From positions 434,001 to 498,000 of the forward strand of contig DASXUX010000095.1 of the NCBI GenBank assembly GCA_036504595.1: 64,000 nt of DNA. Direction: 5' to 3'. This document shows positions 17,003 through 25,662 of the stretch, in pieces. The stretch is from DASXUX01 sp036504595 (GTDB lineage: Bacteria > Planctomycetota > SZUA-567 > H5-PLA8). Below the pieces are notes generated by a model. That model made no database searches. It was not told where the DNA came from and worked only from the letters and a program-made list of their open reading frames with translations. The translations under genes and the position numbers were made by a program. Every line of letters begins with the position of its first letter. Position 1 is the stretch's first letter.

Positions 17003-19044
17003 CCGATCAGGCTCCCAATCAGGGCCAGCAACTTCTGTTGATCGAACTCGCTCTTGACGATGTAGGCCCGCGCGCCGGCTTGCGCCCCCCGCCGGCGGTC
17101 TTCGGCCGAGCCCAGCGAGGTCACAATGATCGACGGTGTTTCGCGAAGTGTTCCTTCAGCGCGCGTGCGCTCGATGAACTGGAAACCGTTCATCCCCGGC
17201 AGTTCCACGTCCACGATGAAAAGGCTGTGCGCGCATTCGCGGGCCTTGGCCAAGCCCTCTTCGGCGGAAACAGCCGGATCGACAGCGAAGCCGGCGCCCT
17301 CCAAAATGCTTTGCAGCAGCAGACGAGTCGTCAGCGAATCGTCGATCAGCAGCACGGGCGCAATGCGTGCAGCTTCACGCGATGGTTCCGCCACGACAAC
17401 GTTCTGTGACCGTCCGGAGATTGCGGCTGGATCCAGGATCAACTGCGGTTTTCCTTCGCGATCCAGGAATACGCCGGAGAGAAGGGGAAGCGATCCGGCG
17501 AGTGCTGGAAGCGGGCGCGCGACGACGTCGGAAATACCGCGAAGCTGGTCCACCAGAAGTCCGGTGAGTTTGTTGCCGTCTTGCACGATCACGGCCGGTC
17601 TGGCTTTCGGGGAAGCACCGAGCGCATCCGATACGCCGAGGACCGTGCCCAACGGGATGAGCGGAATCATCGCTCCATTGACAACGATGGTCTGCCGGTC
17701 CGAGGAGCGCAGTACGCTGCCAGGCAGCACCTGGATAATCTGGCGAATGGATTCAAACGGTAATGAGGCGGCTGAAGCGGCAGCGGAAAAGCTCAAGACA
17801 CGCAGGGACGAAAGCACCGCCGGAACGACAATCTCCACCGTTGTGCCCTGCCCGGGCGAACTCTTCAGAGAGGCGCGGCCTTTCAGCCGCTGCACAATGC
17901 TCCGGACGGCGTTGAGGCCGACGCCGCGGCCCGAGACCTCGGTGAGCGCCGGCGCCGTCGAGACTCCGCCCCCGAACAACAAGGCGATGGCAACATCAAA
18001 GCTCAAGTCCTGGGCATCGGCGGGGGCAATCAAGCGGCTCTGTACAGCGGCCTTTCGAATGGCCTGCAGATCGATTCCGCGTCCATCGTCGCTGCAAGTG
18101 AACACCATTCCGCCGCCGCGGCGTTCGGCGTGCACACGTATCGTTCCCTTTGCTGGTTTGCCCGCGGCAAGGCGTTCTGTTTCTGTTTCGATGCCGTGCG
18201 CGACGCAGTTCCGGACCAGATGCTGCAGCGCCTCGCGGATTCCGGTCAAGACTTGCGCCTCCAGTCTGCCTTCGCCGCCGCTGGCGAAGAACTGCACCGG
18301 CTTGCTCAGCGCCGCTGCGGTATCCAGTGCCGCGCGTTCCACAGAGACGAAGATCGTGCTGGCAGGAATAAGGCGCAGGGTGTGCGTGCGTTCCTGCGCC
18401 TGTTCGAGCTCCTGCAGCGCCCGCTCCGATTTTGCAGCCAGTTGTCGCCGGATCCGTTTAAGCGTGCTTCGCAGTTCCTCGGATGCTGCACGCGCCGCGG
18501 GTCTGGCTTCCGAACTCGCGAGCTGCTCGGTAATCTGGTCAGCGAGTACCTCGACGTGATCAAGGTGCTCCACCTCCTGCTTCAGCCGCCCCAATTGGAC
18601 GCCGGTTTCGACCAGTTCGCCGAGCACCTCGTCCAGATCGGCGACCTCCACCCGCACTGTACGCAGCGGCTCTTCGCCCGCCGCTTCCTGCTGGACGGCG
18701 TCCGTTCTCTGCCGCGCCTCGGCCGGCTGCTCGCGCTCAAGTGTCACGACAAGCGTGGAAATGGAATCGATCAAACGCTGCAGTTCAGCCGCGCTTTCGG
18801 ACGGCGCCGCTCCGGGGCCTTCGCGGTAAGGAGCGAGCACATCTTCGATCTTGTGCGCCAAGTCGGCAATTTCAGTCTGCCGCACGACGCGGGCGGCGCC
18901 CTTGAGCGTGTGCGCATGGCGCAGCAGTCTGGCGATCTGTTCGGCCGAGCCGGCGCCACGCCGCACAGCCACCGAGCCCTGGACGAGGCCGTCCAGGAGT
19001 TCGCGCACTTCAATTCGAAAATACTTCAGCGGGTCTTTACGCAT
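16999..19044 (-). CDS. cheA: Chemotaxis histidine kinase CheA fused to a receiver domain (WspE-like)
   Basis: The 681-aa protein has, in order, an HPt domain with the phosphorylated histidine in HAHTLKGAARVV (about residue 45), a linker with a coiled-coil dimerisation region, an HATPase (VRNCVAHGIE, DDGRGID, SGRGVGLNAV), a CheW-like coupling domain, and a C-terminal receiver (VLLIDDSLTT, phosphorylated Asp in FIVDVELPG). The CheA-REC fusion is typical of alternative-function arrays such as Wsp and Frz rather than flagellar CheA. It lies two bases after the mcp gene. I infer that it phosphorylates its own receiver, CheB and the first receivers of the downstream hybrid kinase. Confidence 0.94.
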   Translation of the reverse strand: MRKDPLKYFRIEVRELLDGLVQGSVAVRRGAGSAEQIARLLRHAHTLKGAARVVRQTEIADLAHKIEDVLAPYREGPGAAPSESAAELQRLIDSISTLVVTLEREQPAEARQRTDAVQQEAAGEEPLRTVRVEVADLDEVLGELVETGVQLGRLKQEVEHLDHVEVLADQITEQLASSEARPAARAASEELRSTLKRIRRQLAAKSERALQELEQAQERTHTLRLIPASTIFVSVERAALDTAAALSKPVQFFASGGEGRLEAQVLTGIREALQHLVRNCVAHGIETETERLAAGKPAKGTIRVHAERRGGGMVFTCSDDGRGIDLQAIRKAAVQSRLIAPADAQDLSFDVAIALLFGGGVSTAPALTEVSGRGVGLNAVRSIVQRLKGRASLKSSPGQGTTVEIVVPAVLSSLRVLSFSAAASAASLPFESIRQIIQVLPGSVLRSSDRQTIVVNGAMIPLIPLGTVLGVSDALGASPKARPAVIVQDGNKLTGLLVDQLRGISDVVARPLPALAGSLPLLSGVFLDREGKPQLILDPAAISGRSQNVVVAEPSREAARIAPVLLIDDSLTTRLLLQSILEGAGFAVDPAVSAEEGLAKARECAHSLFIVDVELPGMNGFQFIERTRAEGTLRETPSIIVTSLGSAEDRRRGAQAGARAYIVKSEFDQQKLLALIGSLIG

Positions 19045-19046
19045 AG

Positions 19047-20516
19047 CTAGGCCGCTTGCGCGCTGATCAGGCGCACCAGTTCCTGCGACAACTTCGCCAG
19101 TTGCCCGGACGTCTGCAACGTCTGCGCTGTGCTGGTCTCCGTTTCCTTGGCTCCTTGAGCGGCATCATTAATGGCGACGCTGACCTGCTCCACGGCCGTG
19201 GTCTGTTGAGTCGTGCTCAGTTCGATTTCGCGGGCGGCTTCGGAGGTCGTCACCACCATGTCCAGGATCTGTTTCAGCGCGCCGGTCACGTCGCTGAACT
19301 GCTTGCGGCCGGCCTCGACCTCTTTCACGCCGGTCTCCGTCGCCAAGACCGCTGCATTGACTGCCGCGCGGACGTCATCGACCAGGGCCCGGATTTCCTT
19401 CGTTGAGGCGGCCACGCGATCGGCGAGGTTGCGGATTTCCGCGGCGACGACGGAGAAGCGGCGCCCCGCCTCGCCGGCCCCCGCGGCCTCGATGCTGGCG
19501 TTGATGGCGAGGATGTTCGTCTGGTCTGAAAGCTCGTTGATGACTTCGAGCACCGATCCGATCTGTTGGGACTTCTTGCCGAGGTCCAGCATGTGCGTCG
19601 CGATCACATCGACCTGCTGCTTGATGGCGCCCATGCCATTTTGAGCGCGCTGCGTGGTGCTATCTCCGCTCTTGGCTGAAGCCGATGTGTCCTGCGCTAT
19701 CTTGGCGACGCGCTGCGAACTCTGCGCGATCTGATGCGAGGTTGCGACCAGCTCCTTGAGCGTGGCCGTGACCTCGTTCAGCGCGGCGCTCTGTTCCTTG
19801 GTGGCCGCCATCTGCTGATTGGAGGCCGCCTGCAATTCCGCCGCCGAGCCCTGGATGTGCTGGACCGCAGAACTGATCTGCCCCGTGAGGCTGCGAGTGA
19901 GTGCAATGGCTATGCCGGCGCCGATGAGCAGCGTGATGCCGGCGATGATCGCGACGAGCAGGCGGGCGGCGTCGGCAGCCTCGGTGGAGGCCTTCTTGGA
20001 GTCGTCCAGCAACCTCGTCTGTAACTTGACGAAATCATCGACTGCTCTGTCCAGCACGGCGCGTTTCGGGGCCACGTTCTTGTCCAGCAAGACGGCGATT
20101 TCGGCCTGGGGAGTGTTTCCTTTGCGCAAGGCAATCAGATCCTGGAGGGCCCGCTCGTGATCGCGTTCGGCGTCGTTCACGTGCTGGATCAGCTCTTTGC
20201 CCTCCGCAGTCTCGAGCAGCGGCTTGATGCGGTCGATCGCCTCCGCAAAGTCCCTGCGATGCCGCGCCATGGTCGTGACATCCTCCGGATCGGCATCCAG
20301 CAGAAAACTGCGCGAGGCGGCATACTTGCCCATCACTGCGGTGCGCAGCTTCTCGGCATCGATCAGCTTGCTGGCAAAGTCAGAGATGACGCGGTCCTTG
20401 CTCTCGACAGCGGTCCGAAGGGCATAGACCGCGATGCCGCTGATGAGCATCGTCAGCGCCACCAGCGCCGCGAAACCCAGCCCGATCTTCTTCCCGATTG
20501 TCCAGTTGTCGAGCAT
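19047..20516 (-). CDS. Methyl-accepting chemotaxis protein
   Basis: The 489-aa receptor has two membrane helices (about 12-32 and 188-210) flanking a periplasmic region of about 155 residues that is mostly helical, consistent with a four-helix-bundle ligand domain. The cytoplasmic coiled coil carries the conserved hairpin tip (INELSDQTNILAINASIEAA, then GAGEAGRRFSVVAAEIRNLA) that binds CheA and CheW. Candidate methylation segments rich in Gln, Glu and Ala flank it. It is the only receptor in the operon, so the array probably senses through this protein; the signal is unknown. Confidence 0.94.
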   Translation of the reverse strand: MLDNWTIGKKIGLGFAALVALTMLISGIAVYALRTAVESKDRVISDFASKLIDAEKLRTAVMGKYAASRSFLLDADPEDVTTMARHRRDFAEAIDRIKPLLETAEGKELIQHVNDAERDHERALQDLIALRKGNTPQAEIAVLLDKNVAPKRAVLDRAVDDFVKLQTRLLDDSKKASTEAADAARLLVAIIAGITLLIGAGIAIALTRSLTGQISSAVQHIQGSAAELQAASNQQMAATKEQSAALNEVTATLKELVATSHQIAQSSQRVAKIAQDTSASAKSGDSTTQRAQNGMGAIKQQVDVIATHMLDLGKKSQQIGSVLEVINELSDQTNILAINASIEAAGAGEAGRRFSVVAAEIRNLADRVAASTKEIRALVDDVRAAVNAAVLATETGVKEVEAGRKQFSDVTGALKQILDMVVTTSEAAREIELSTTQQTTAVEQVSVAINDAAQGAKETETSTAQTLQTSGQLAKLSQELVRLISAQAA

Positions 20517-20553
20517 TCGATTCTCCTCCCCTCAGGTATTGCTTACGTTCGCA

Positions 20554-21069
20554 TTACCTCACGCGCTCGTGCAAAGCGCTCAGAACTGCCGGAAAACTGA
20601 CGAGCCAATGCTGCAGATCTCCATGCTGGACCGCTGCGGCAACGAAGCGCTGCGGCGCTCGCTCGCCCGCGACATGCAGCGCGGACTGCGGCATCTGGAA
20701 TTGTCCCTGCAGTGCCGTCACCGCCAGCCCGACGGGCTCGGCGCTCTTGCACAACAGGATGCAGGTCTCGCTCTTAGGGTCCGGAGTGTAACCCAGCATG
20801 CCACCCAGGCTGAAGACAGGCACGATCTGGCCGCGAACTGCCGCCAGCCCGAGCATTTCCGGGGGCTGTTCCGGCAGCGGAAGCACGGCAGATTGCAGAA
20901 CCACCTCCTCTACTTCCTCCAGCCGCACGCACAGCGTTTCGGATCCGATGCGAAAGCCCAAGAACTGCAGCAAGCCAGGGGTTGCGGCAGCGGGCGGCGC
21001 CGCAAAACTCTCATCAAACGCTGCGCGCAGTGCGGCGGCCGTGGAATGATACCCCGTGGCGTTGCTCAT
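20554..21069 (-). CDS. cheW: CheW-like coupling protein (WspB-like)
   Basis: The 171-aa protein is a single CheW domain: LLQFLGFRIGSETLCVRLEEVEE at the start of the fold, then LGLAAVRGQIVPVFSLGGML, the usual interface loop. About 45 residues precede the domain. It should link the receptor tip to CheA. Its ATG overlaps the cheR stop by four bases, so the two are translationally coupled, and the mcp gene follows after 37 bases. It is one of two CheW genes in this operon, as in Wsp systems. Confidence 0.92.
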   Translation of the reverse strand: MSNATGYHSTAAALRAAFDESFAAPPAAATPGLLQFLGFRIGSETLCVRLEEVEEVVLQSAVLPLPEQPPEMLGLAAVRGQIVPVFSLGGMLGYTPDPKSETCILLCKSAEPVGLAVTALQGQFQMPQSALHVAGERAPQRFVAAAVQHGDLQHWLVSFPAVLSALHERVR

Positions 21070-22637
21070 GTTCGTATGCCCTTCTCACAAGCCAGAATCT
21101 CACGGTCGCACAACTCTATCAATGCGTGTCGATCGAAGCCACCTCCGAACAACAGTACGCGCGAGGCCGATTCCAGCGCCAGCAGCGTCCGCGCGTTGCT
21201 GAGTTGCCGCCGTGCCGAGACTGCATCACCGGCGCGCCGGTGCAGCCGGCCGAGGTGGAACTGCGGCATGGCGAAGCCGGAGTCAAGGTAAATGGCGATT
21301 CGGTCGTGCTCCGCGGCAGCGCTCAAGGCGCCGCTGTTTTCGCATAACAGCGCCATCACGTAATGCGCGCCGGCGTCCAGATCCGACGCGTTCAGCAACT
21401 GCTCGCAGGCTGTGCGCGCCTCGGCCAGCTTGCCCCGATTGAGGCACACGACGGCCCAGAGCAGCAGGACGTCCGGATCCACGCGTGTGGGCAGTTCGCT
21501 CAAGACCTGCTCAGCATCCGAGAAGCGTTCCTCGCGCAACAACTCCAGTGCGCGCGCAACGACAGAGCTCGTGGGCTGCGCTGCCGGCGTTTCCATCTTC
21601 TCTTCCGGCGCTGCGATGGCCGGGTGCGACGCGCCGCTGTCAGTGGCCAGCGACCTGACGCGCTCGGTGGCACGCGTGATCGTATCGACCCAGGATCCGT
21701 CCATTTTCGCGGGCAGCGGACGTGGCGTGATTGGCGGCGCGGCAAGCGGCGATGCCACGGGGGTCTCTCCGGCACGCCGTTTCTGATAATAGAATGCGCC
21801 ATTGCCGGTGCGAAGCTGGTAGTCGTCCGAGATTCCGCGCAGCGTTTCGGCGTGCCCAAGGAACAGGAAGCCTTCGGGCAGCAGCGCGTCGGTCAGCCGG
21901 GCGATGACGGTGCGCGTGGTGGAGAAGGTGAAGTAGATGGAAACATTGCGGAAGAAAATGGAATCAAAGAGCATTCCGCCGCCCAGCGGAGCAGAGCCAT
22001 CGGCAAAGTTGTGAGGTTCGAACTCTACCGCCGCCCGCAGTTCATCCAGCAGCACGAACTTGCGGTTGTCCTGGCGGAAGTATCTCTCGCGCAAATGAAG
22101 CGGTAGGTCACGCAGCGACCAAGGCGAGTAGCAGCCGCGGCGCGCCTTCCGCAAAAAGGCGCCATTTACATCCAAGCCCCAGATGTGCACCTGCTTCCAG
22201 CGTGCCGGCGGCAGATGCTCCCGGACCAGGATCGCCAGCGTGTAGGCTTCCTCGCCCGATGCGCAGCCCGCCGACAGAAGGTTCAGCGGACGCCCGCCAG
22301 AATCCGCGGCCCACGGAAGCAGCACCGTCTCGACAAATGCCTCGAATTGAGCTGAATGCCGGAAGAACCAGCTCTCGCCGACCGTGAGCTGCTCGGCCAA
22401 TAACGAGAGCTCCTGGTCGGCGGCTTGAGTCTGAAAACGCCACAGGTACTCCGCGAAGCTGCGGGCGCCTGTGGCGGCCATGCGGCCGCGAAGAATCTCG
22501 CCCAAATCCAAGCAGTGGCTGGATTCCTCGAATGAGAGTCCGAGACGATCGGCAATGATGCTGGAGAATTGCCGCAGTTCGGTCGACGTTACGTTCAGGT
22601 CTACGCCTTTGTGCCGGGCGCTTCCAGTTTGTGCCAT
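21066..22637 (-). CDS. cheR: CheR methyltransferase with C-terminal TPR repeats (WspC-like)
   Basis: The 523-aa protein begins with a CheR N-terminal helical domain and a SAM-dependent methyltransferase domain: LLSAGCASGEEAYTLAILV is the SAM-binding loop, followed by IFFRNVSIYF and GFLFLGHAETL. About 100 linker residues lead to TPR-like helices (about 370-500: ALELLREERFSDAEQVL, LWAVVCLNRGKLAEARTA, GAHYVMALLCENSGALSAA). CheR methylates receptor glutamates. CheR-TPR fusions are typical of alternative (non-flagellar) arrays such as WspC and FrzF. Its start lies 37 bases inside the upstream cheW gene. Confidence 0.93.
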   Translation of the reverse strand: MAQTGSARHKGVDLNVTSTELRQFSSIIADRLGLSFEESSHCLDLGEILRGRMAATGARSFAEYLWRFQTQAADQELSLLAEQLTVGESWFFRHSAQFEAFVETVLLPWAADSGGRPLNLLSAGCASGEEAYTLAILVREHLPPARWKQVHIWGLDVNGAFLRKARRGCYSPWSLRDLPLHLRERYFRQDNRKFVLLDELRAAVEFEPHNFADGSAPLGGGMLFDSIFFRNVSIYFTFSTTRTVIARLTDALLPEGFLFLGHAETLRGISDDYQLRTGNGAFYYQKRRAGETPVASPLAAPPITPRPLPAKMDGSWVDTITRATERVRSLATDSGASHPAIAAPEEKMETPAAQPTSSVVARALELLREERFSDAEQVLSELPTRVDPDVLLLWAVVCLNRGKLAEARTACEQLLNASDLDAGAHYVMALLCENSGALSAAAEHDRIAIYLDSGFAMPQFHLGRLHRRAGDAVSARRQLSNARTLLALESASRVLLFGGGFDRHALIELCDREILACEKGIRT

Positions 22638-23095
22638 AGCTCTTCAGAGATGATCCGTGTTTCCTCGAGGACGACGACAAGTTCATGGTCGAGTGTGCCA
22701 AGCGTCGAAATGGCGTTGTGCTGTGCGCGCTGCAAGAGCGGCGGCAGACCGCTGAGGTCCGCTGCCGAGAGCGCGCGTACGTCGTTGACGATGCTTACGG
22801 CCAGTGCCACTGGACGGCCCGCGACGTTCAGCGTCACAAAACGAGAGGCTGCGTCAGGCGCGCGGGTTGCCGCCTGCTGCGCCGGCAGTTCCGCATCCGC
22901 AAGCAAATGATCGAGATCGACAACGGGAGTCGGCAAGCCGCGAATAATGGCGACGCCGCGCACAAAACTCGGCATCCCGGCCAGCGGTTTCACGGGTAGC
23001 GGACGCAACGTTTCGCGCACGGCGGCCAATGGCAAGGCGCAGAGGCAGCCGTGCGAGGTGACAATCAAGAAAAAGGAACTCGCTTCTAATGACAT
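22601..23095 (-). CDS. cheW: CheW-like coupling protein, first gene of the operon (WspD-like)
   Basis: The 164-aa protein is a divergent CheW domain: FFLIVTSHGCLCALPLAAVRET, then MPSFVRGVAIIRGLPTPVVDL, the conserved coupling surface, and RFVTLNVAGRPVALAV. It is the first gene of the seven-gene minus-strand set and probably follows a promoter in the 100 bases upstream, though I could not fix a -35/-10 pair with confidence. Two CheW proteins flanking a CheR-TPR gene is the Wsp arrangement. Confidence 0.9.
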   Translation of the reverse strand: MSLEASSFFLIVTSHGCLCALPLAAVRETLRPLPVKPLAGMPSFVRGVAIIRGLPTPVVDLDHLLADAELPAQQAATRAPDAASRFVTLNVAGRPVALAVSIVNDVRALSAADLSGLPPLLQRAQHNAISTLGTLDHELVVVLEETRIISEELWHKLEAPGTKA

Positions 23096-23190
23096 GTGAT
23101 GAGTGCCACTGGAGGCAGACTGAGAACAGCATCCCCGGAACTATAGTACGAAGTTCGCGTGAAACGTCTAGGAGTATATGTGCGATAACA

Positions 23191-23334
23191 GGCTACATTC
23201 TCAGGGCTTTTCAAAAGTCGTCGTGACCGCAAAGAGAAAGGTAGGGCGGGCGTCCCAGCCCCCCCGGAGGAACGTCAACGAGGCGGGCAGGGACGCCCGC
23301 CCCACCGACTTTTGAAAAGCCCTGGCTACATTCT
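23191..23334. mobile_element. MITE-like palindromic element with 18-bp terminal inverted repeats and an 11-bp target duplication
   Basis: The element at 23202-23323 begins with AGGGCTTTTCAAAAGTCG (23203-23220) and ends with its exact reverse complement (23306-23323). GGCTACATTCT occurs immediately outside on both sides (23191-23201 and 23324-23334), as expected for a target-site duplication. The interior is a second inverted repeat of GGGCGGGCGTCCC type related to the 46-bp repeat family. It codes for nothing convincing. It occupies most of the 417-base gap upstream of the chemosensory operon; the rest of that gap holds nothing I recognise. Confidence 0.82.
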
Positions 23335-23512
23335 ACGGCTTTGGTTGGCGTGGAGTGGCACGCATTACATAAAGCGTGATACGCGACATTTCCATGCAAA
23401 AGCGTACATGCGCCCGATACGGAATCGCGTAGATTCCGCTGTGCGCGCAGGGCTTCTTGTGCCTGCGACACGATGTTGCCGGGTGGGCCAACCTGCCGAC
23501 AGCGCGGCAGTT

Positions 23513-25165
23513 TTACCGCGACAGCAAGCGCTCCAAGACTTCTGGTTCGGCTGGCTTGGTGATGTGGTGGTCGAAACCGGCTTCTCGCGCGTGACGACGG
23601 TCCTCTTCCTGGCCATAGCCGGTCATGGCGACCAGATAGGCGGAGGAGAGGTGCGGATCCTTGCGTATGGCCCGAGCGAGGGCGTAACCATCCATCTCGC
23701 CGGGCAAACCAATATCGGACAACACAATATCCGGGCGGAACTCATGCGCGAGATTGAGGCCCTCGAGGCCCGAGTGTGCCACCGCGACTTCATGCCCAAC
23801 AATCGACAGCAGCACTTGCAGGCTTTCGGCCGCGTCGAGGTTGTCTTCAATGATCAGAATACGGTGCGTTCGTTTTTTGACAGGATCGAGTTTCTCCGGT
23901 CGAGGTGCGGCGATTTGCTTCTGTAACGGCAGGCGGACGATGAAACGAGAGCCTCGTCCTAACCCGGCGCTTTCAGCCTGCACGGTGCCGCCGTGCAACT
24001 CCGTCAGGCCCTTGACTAGCGCCAGACCCAAACCGAGTCCGCCGCGACTGCGGGCGACGCTGGAGTCCGCCTGGTTGAAGGGTTCGAAGATGCGCGTCAT
24101 CGTCTCGGGCAGCATGCCGATGCCGGTATCCTGCACACTGATCAACGCCGTTCGACCGTGTTCTACGTCCAGGCCTAGAGTGACTTTGCCGCCAGAATTT
24201 GTGAATTTCAGCGCGTTGTTAAGCAGATTGCCCACAATCTGTTGAATGCGTGCCGGATCGCCGTGGATCCATAGCGCGCGGTCCGAAATGCAGCGCTCGA
24301 ATGTCAACCCGCCGCCCTCCATTGTCGGCTGATAATCGACCGCAAACACGCGCATCATTTGGGTGAGATCGATGCTGTCTTTTCGCAGTTGGACTTTACC
24401 ACGAGCTATTCGCGAGACATCCAAGAGTTCGTCAATCAGCCGTGCCATCTGTGAAACCTGCCGGTCGATCATCTCACGTGCGCGTTGCACGGTCGGGTCG
24501 GTCGTGTTCACGCGTTTGAGAATGTTCGATGCATTGCGGATGGGCGCCAGCGGGTTGCGCAGTTCATGCCCAAGCATAGCGAGAAAATCGTCCTTGCGGC
24601 GTTCGGCATCCTTGAGCCCATCCTCGGCCCGTTTGCGCTTGGCTATATCGCGGATATTGCACTGAACGACTTTGCGCCCGTCCTCGTCGTACAGATTGCT
24701 CACGAACTCCACGTCGCGTCTCTCGCCCGCCTTGGTCTGGAGCGGCAGATCTTCGTAGCGAGCGCTCCCCGTTTCCAACACACGCCGGAACGCAGCTTTA
24801 CTCCGTTCTTGATCCTTCAGCAGGCCGAATTCCCAAAGCTCCTTGCCGACGAACTCTTCACGAGTGTACCCCAGCAGCGCAATAATAAATGGATTGGCGT
24901 CAGTCACTTTTCCGCTGTCCAGGTCCAGGATAAGTATTCCGTCCTGCGCCGTTTCAAAGAGCCGGCGAAAACGCATTTCCGAAATTCGCACTCGCTCCTC
25001 GGCCTCTTTGCGCGCGGCAATTTCAGCGCGGAGTTGCTCGTTCAGACTCTCCGCATCCTCCCTGAGCGCATGCTGGTGCAACCCAGCGATCAGCAAGGCT
25101 TCATTCAAAGCCGAAGTCTGGTCGATCAGCGGAACTTCATTATTGGGACTTTGTCCCGAAGGCAT
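23513..25165 (-). CDS. PAS-domain hybrid histidine kinase with C-terminal receiver
   Basis: The 550-aa soluble kinase has an N-terminal coiled coil (about 25-65), a PAS domain with PAC tail (about 66-185: FRRLFETAQDGILILD, TDANPFIIALLGYTREE), HisKA (DDFLAMLGHELRNPLAPI), HATPase (NLLNNALKFT, DTGIGM, GLGLGLALV) and a receiver (ILIIEDNLDAAESL, phosphorylated Asp in VLSDIGLPG). It is the PAS-HisKA-REC type common in PVC bacteria and proteobacteria. It lies upstream of the chemosensory operon on the same strand, separated by the MITE-like element, and downstream of the KaiC-like gene. KaiC-like ATPases are often found beside such kinases, so a functional link is plausible but not shown. Confidence 0.9.
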   Translation of the reverse strand: MPSGQSPNNEVPLIDQTSALNEALLIAGLHQHALREDAESLNEQLRAEIAARKEAEERVRISEMRFRRLFETAQDGILILDLDSGKVTDANPFIIALLGYTREEFVGKELWEFGLLKDQERSKAAFRRVLETGSARYEDLPLQTKAGERRDVEFVSNLYDEDGRKVVQCNIRDIAKRKRAEDGLKDAERRKDDFLAMLGHELRNPLAPIRNASNILKRVNTTDPTVQRAREMIDRQVSQMARLIDELLDVSRIARGKVQLRKDSIDLTQMMRVFAVDYQPTMEGGGLTFERCISDRALWIHGDPARIQQIVGNLLNNALKFTNSGGKVTLGLDVEHGRTALISVQDTGIGMLPETMTRIFEPFNQADSSVARSRGGLGLGLALVKGLTELHGGTVQAESAGLGRGSRFIVRLPLQKQIAAPRPEKLDPVKKRTHRILIIEDNLDAAESLQVLLSIVGHEVAVAHSGLEGLNLAHEFRPDIVLSDIGLPGEMDGYALARAIRKDPHLSSAYLVAMTGYGQEEDRRHAREAGFDHHITKPAEPEVLERLLSR

Positions 25166-25467
25166 GGTGGAATTCCTCGCGCCGAAAAACGATTATTATT
25201 GGCAAATCCGGGAGAAAATTGGGCTCTACAGTGTGAGCTTTCGAGTACGGGCTGCCCATCCAATCGCGGGCAAGACTGCGGTAAAGCCTATCGAAGCAGC
25301 CAACGGCTCATTACTACAACTTCGCGGGCAGCAGGAAGTCCTACAAATATCCATAATTTCTCGTTTCTTTTGCGTCGAAGATCGAACTTAGGTGAAAACG
25401 ATAGGCCAGGCTGTTTCTAATTAAGCGTCACCTGCGGCGCAAAGGCACGGCTGTGGATCTTTCATAA

Positions 25468-25652
25468 CTAGTGTCGCGTTGAGGAAGTCTTGAAACGCTG
25501 GTGCCACTGGCTCAGCCGGCCGGTTTTTTGGCCGGTTTAGCCAGTGCGGACGCAGGGGAAAACCCGGCACTGGCAAGCGCCCGCCAAACGGACGGCGGGC
25601 GCGTGCCAGTGGCACCATCATCCGTTTCAGGACATCCTCAACGCAGCACTAG
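25468..25652. repeat. Imperfect 185-bp palindromic element (MITE-like)
   Basis: The two ends are inverted: CTAGTG followed by a GTTGAGGA-like stretch and GAAACG at the left, matched by CGTTTCAGGACATCCTCAAC and CACTAG at the right, with a few mismatches. Inside is a second nested inverted repeat (GGTGCCACTGGC near 25499 against GCCAGTGGCACC near 25605). No target duplication is obvious. It sits directly behind the kaiC-like stop codon and may act as a 3' stabiliser or terminator. The neighbouring 25166-25467 stretch holds no gene or motif that I recognise. Confidence 0.7.
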
Positions 25653-25662
25653 ACTTCGTCGG

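Noticed and set aside
13466..23095. Flagellar chemotaxis operon
   Set aside because: No cheY, cheZ or flagellar genes are nearby; CheA-REC and CheR-TPR fusions fit the alternative-function class.
23211..23471. 86-aa minus-strand open frame with a CNACH-like motif
   Set aside because: It lies largely within the MITE-like element; the heme-like CxxCH is chance in a short frame without signal peptide.
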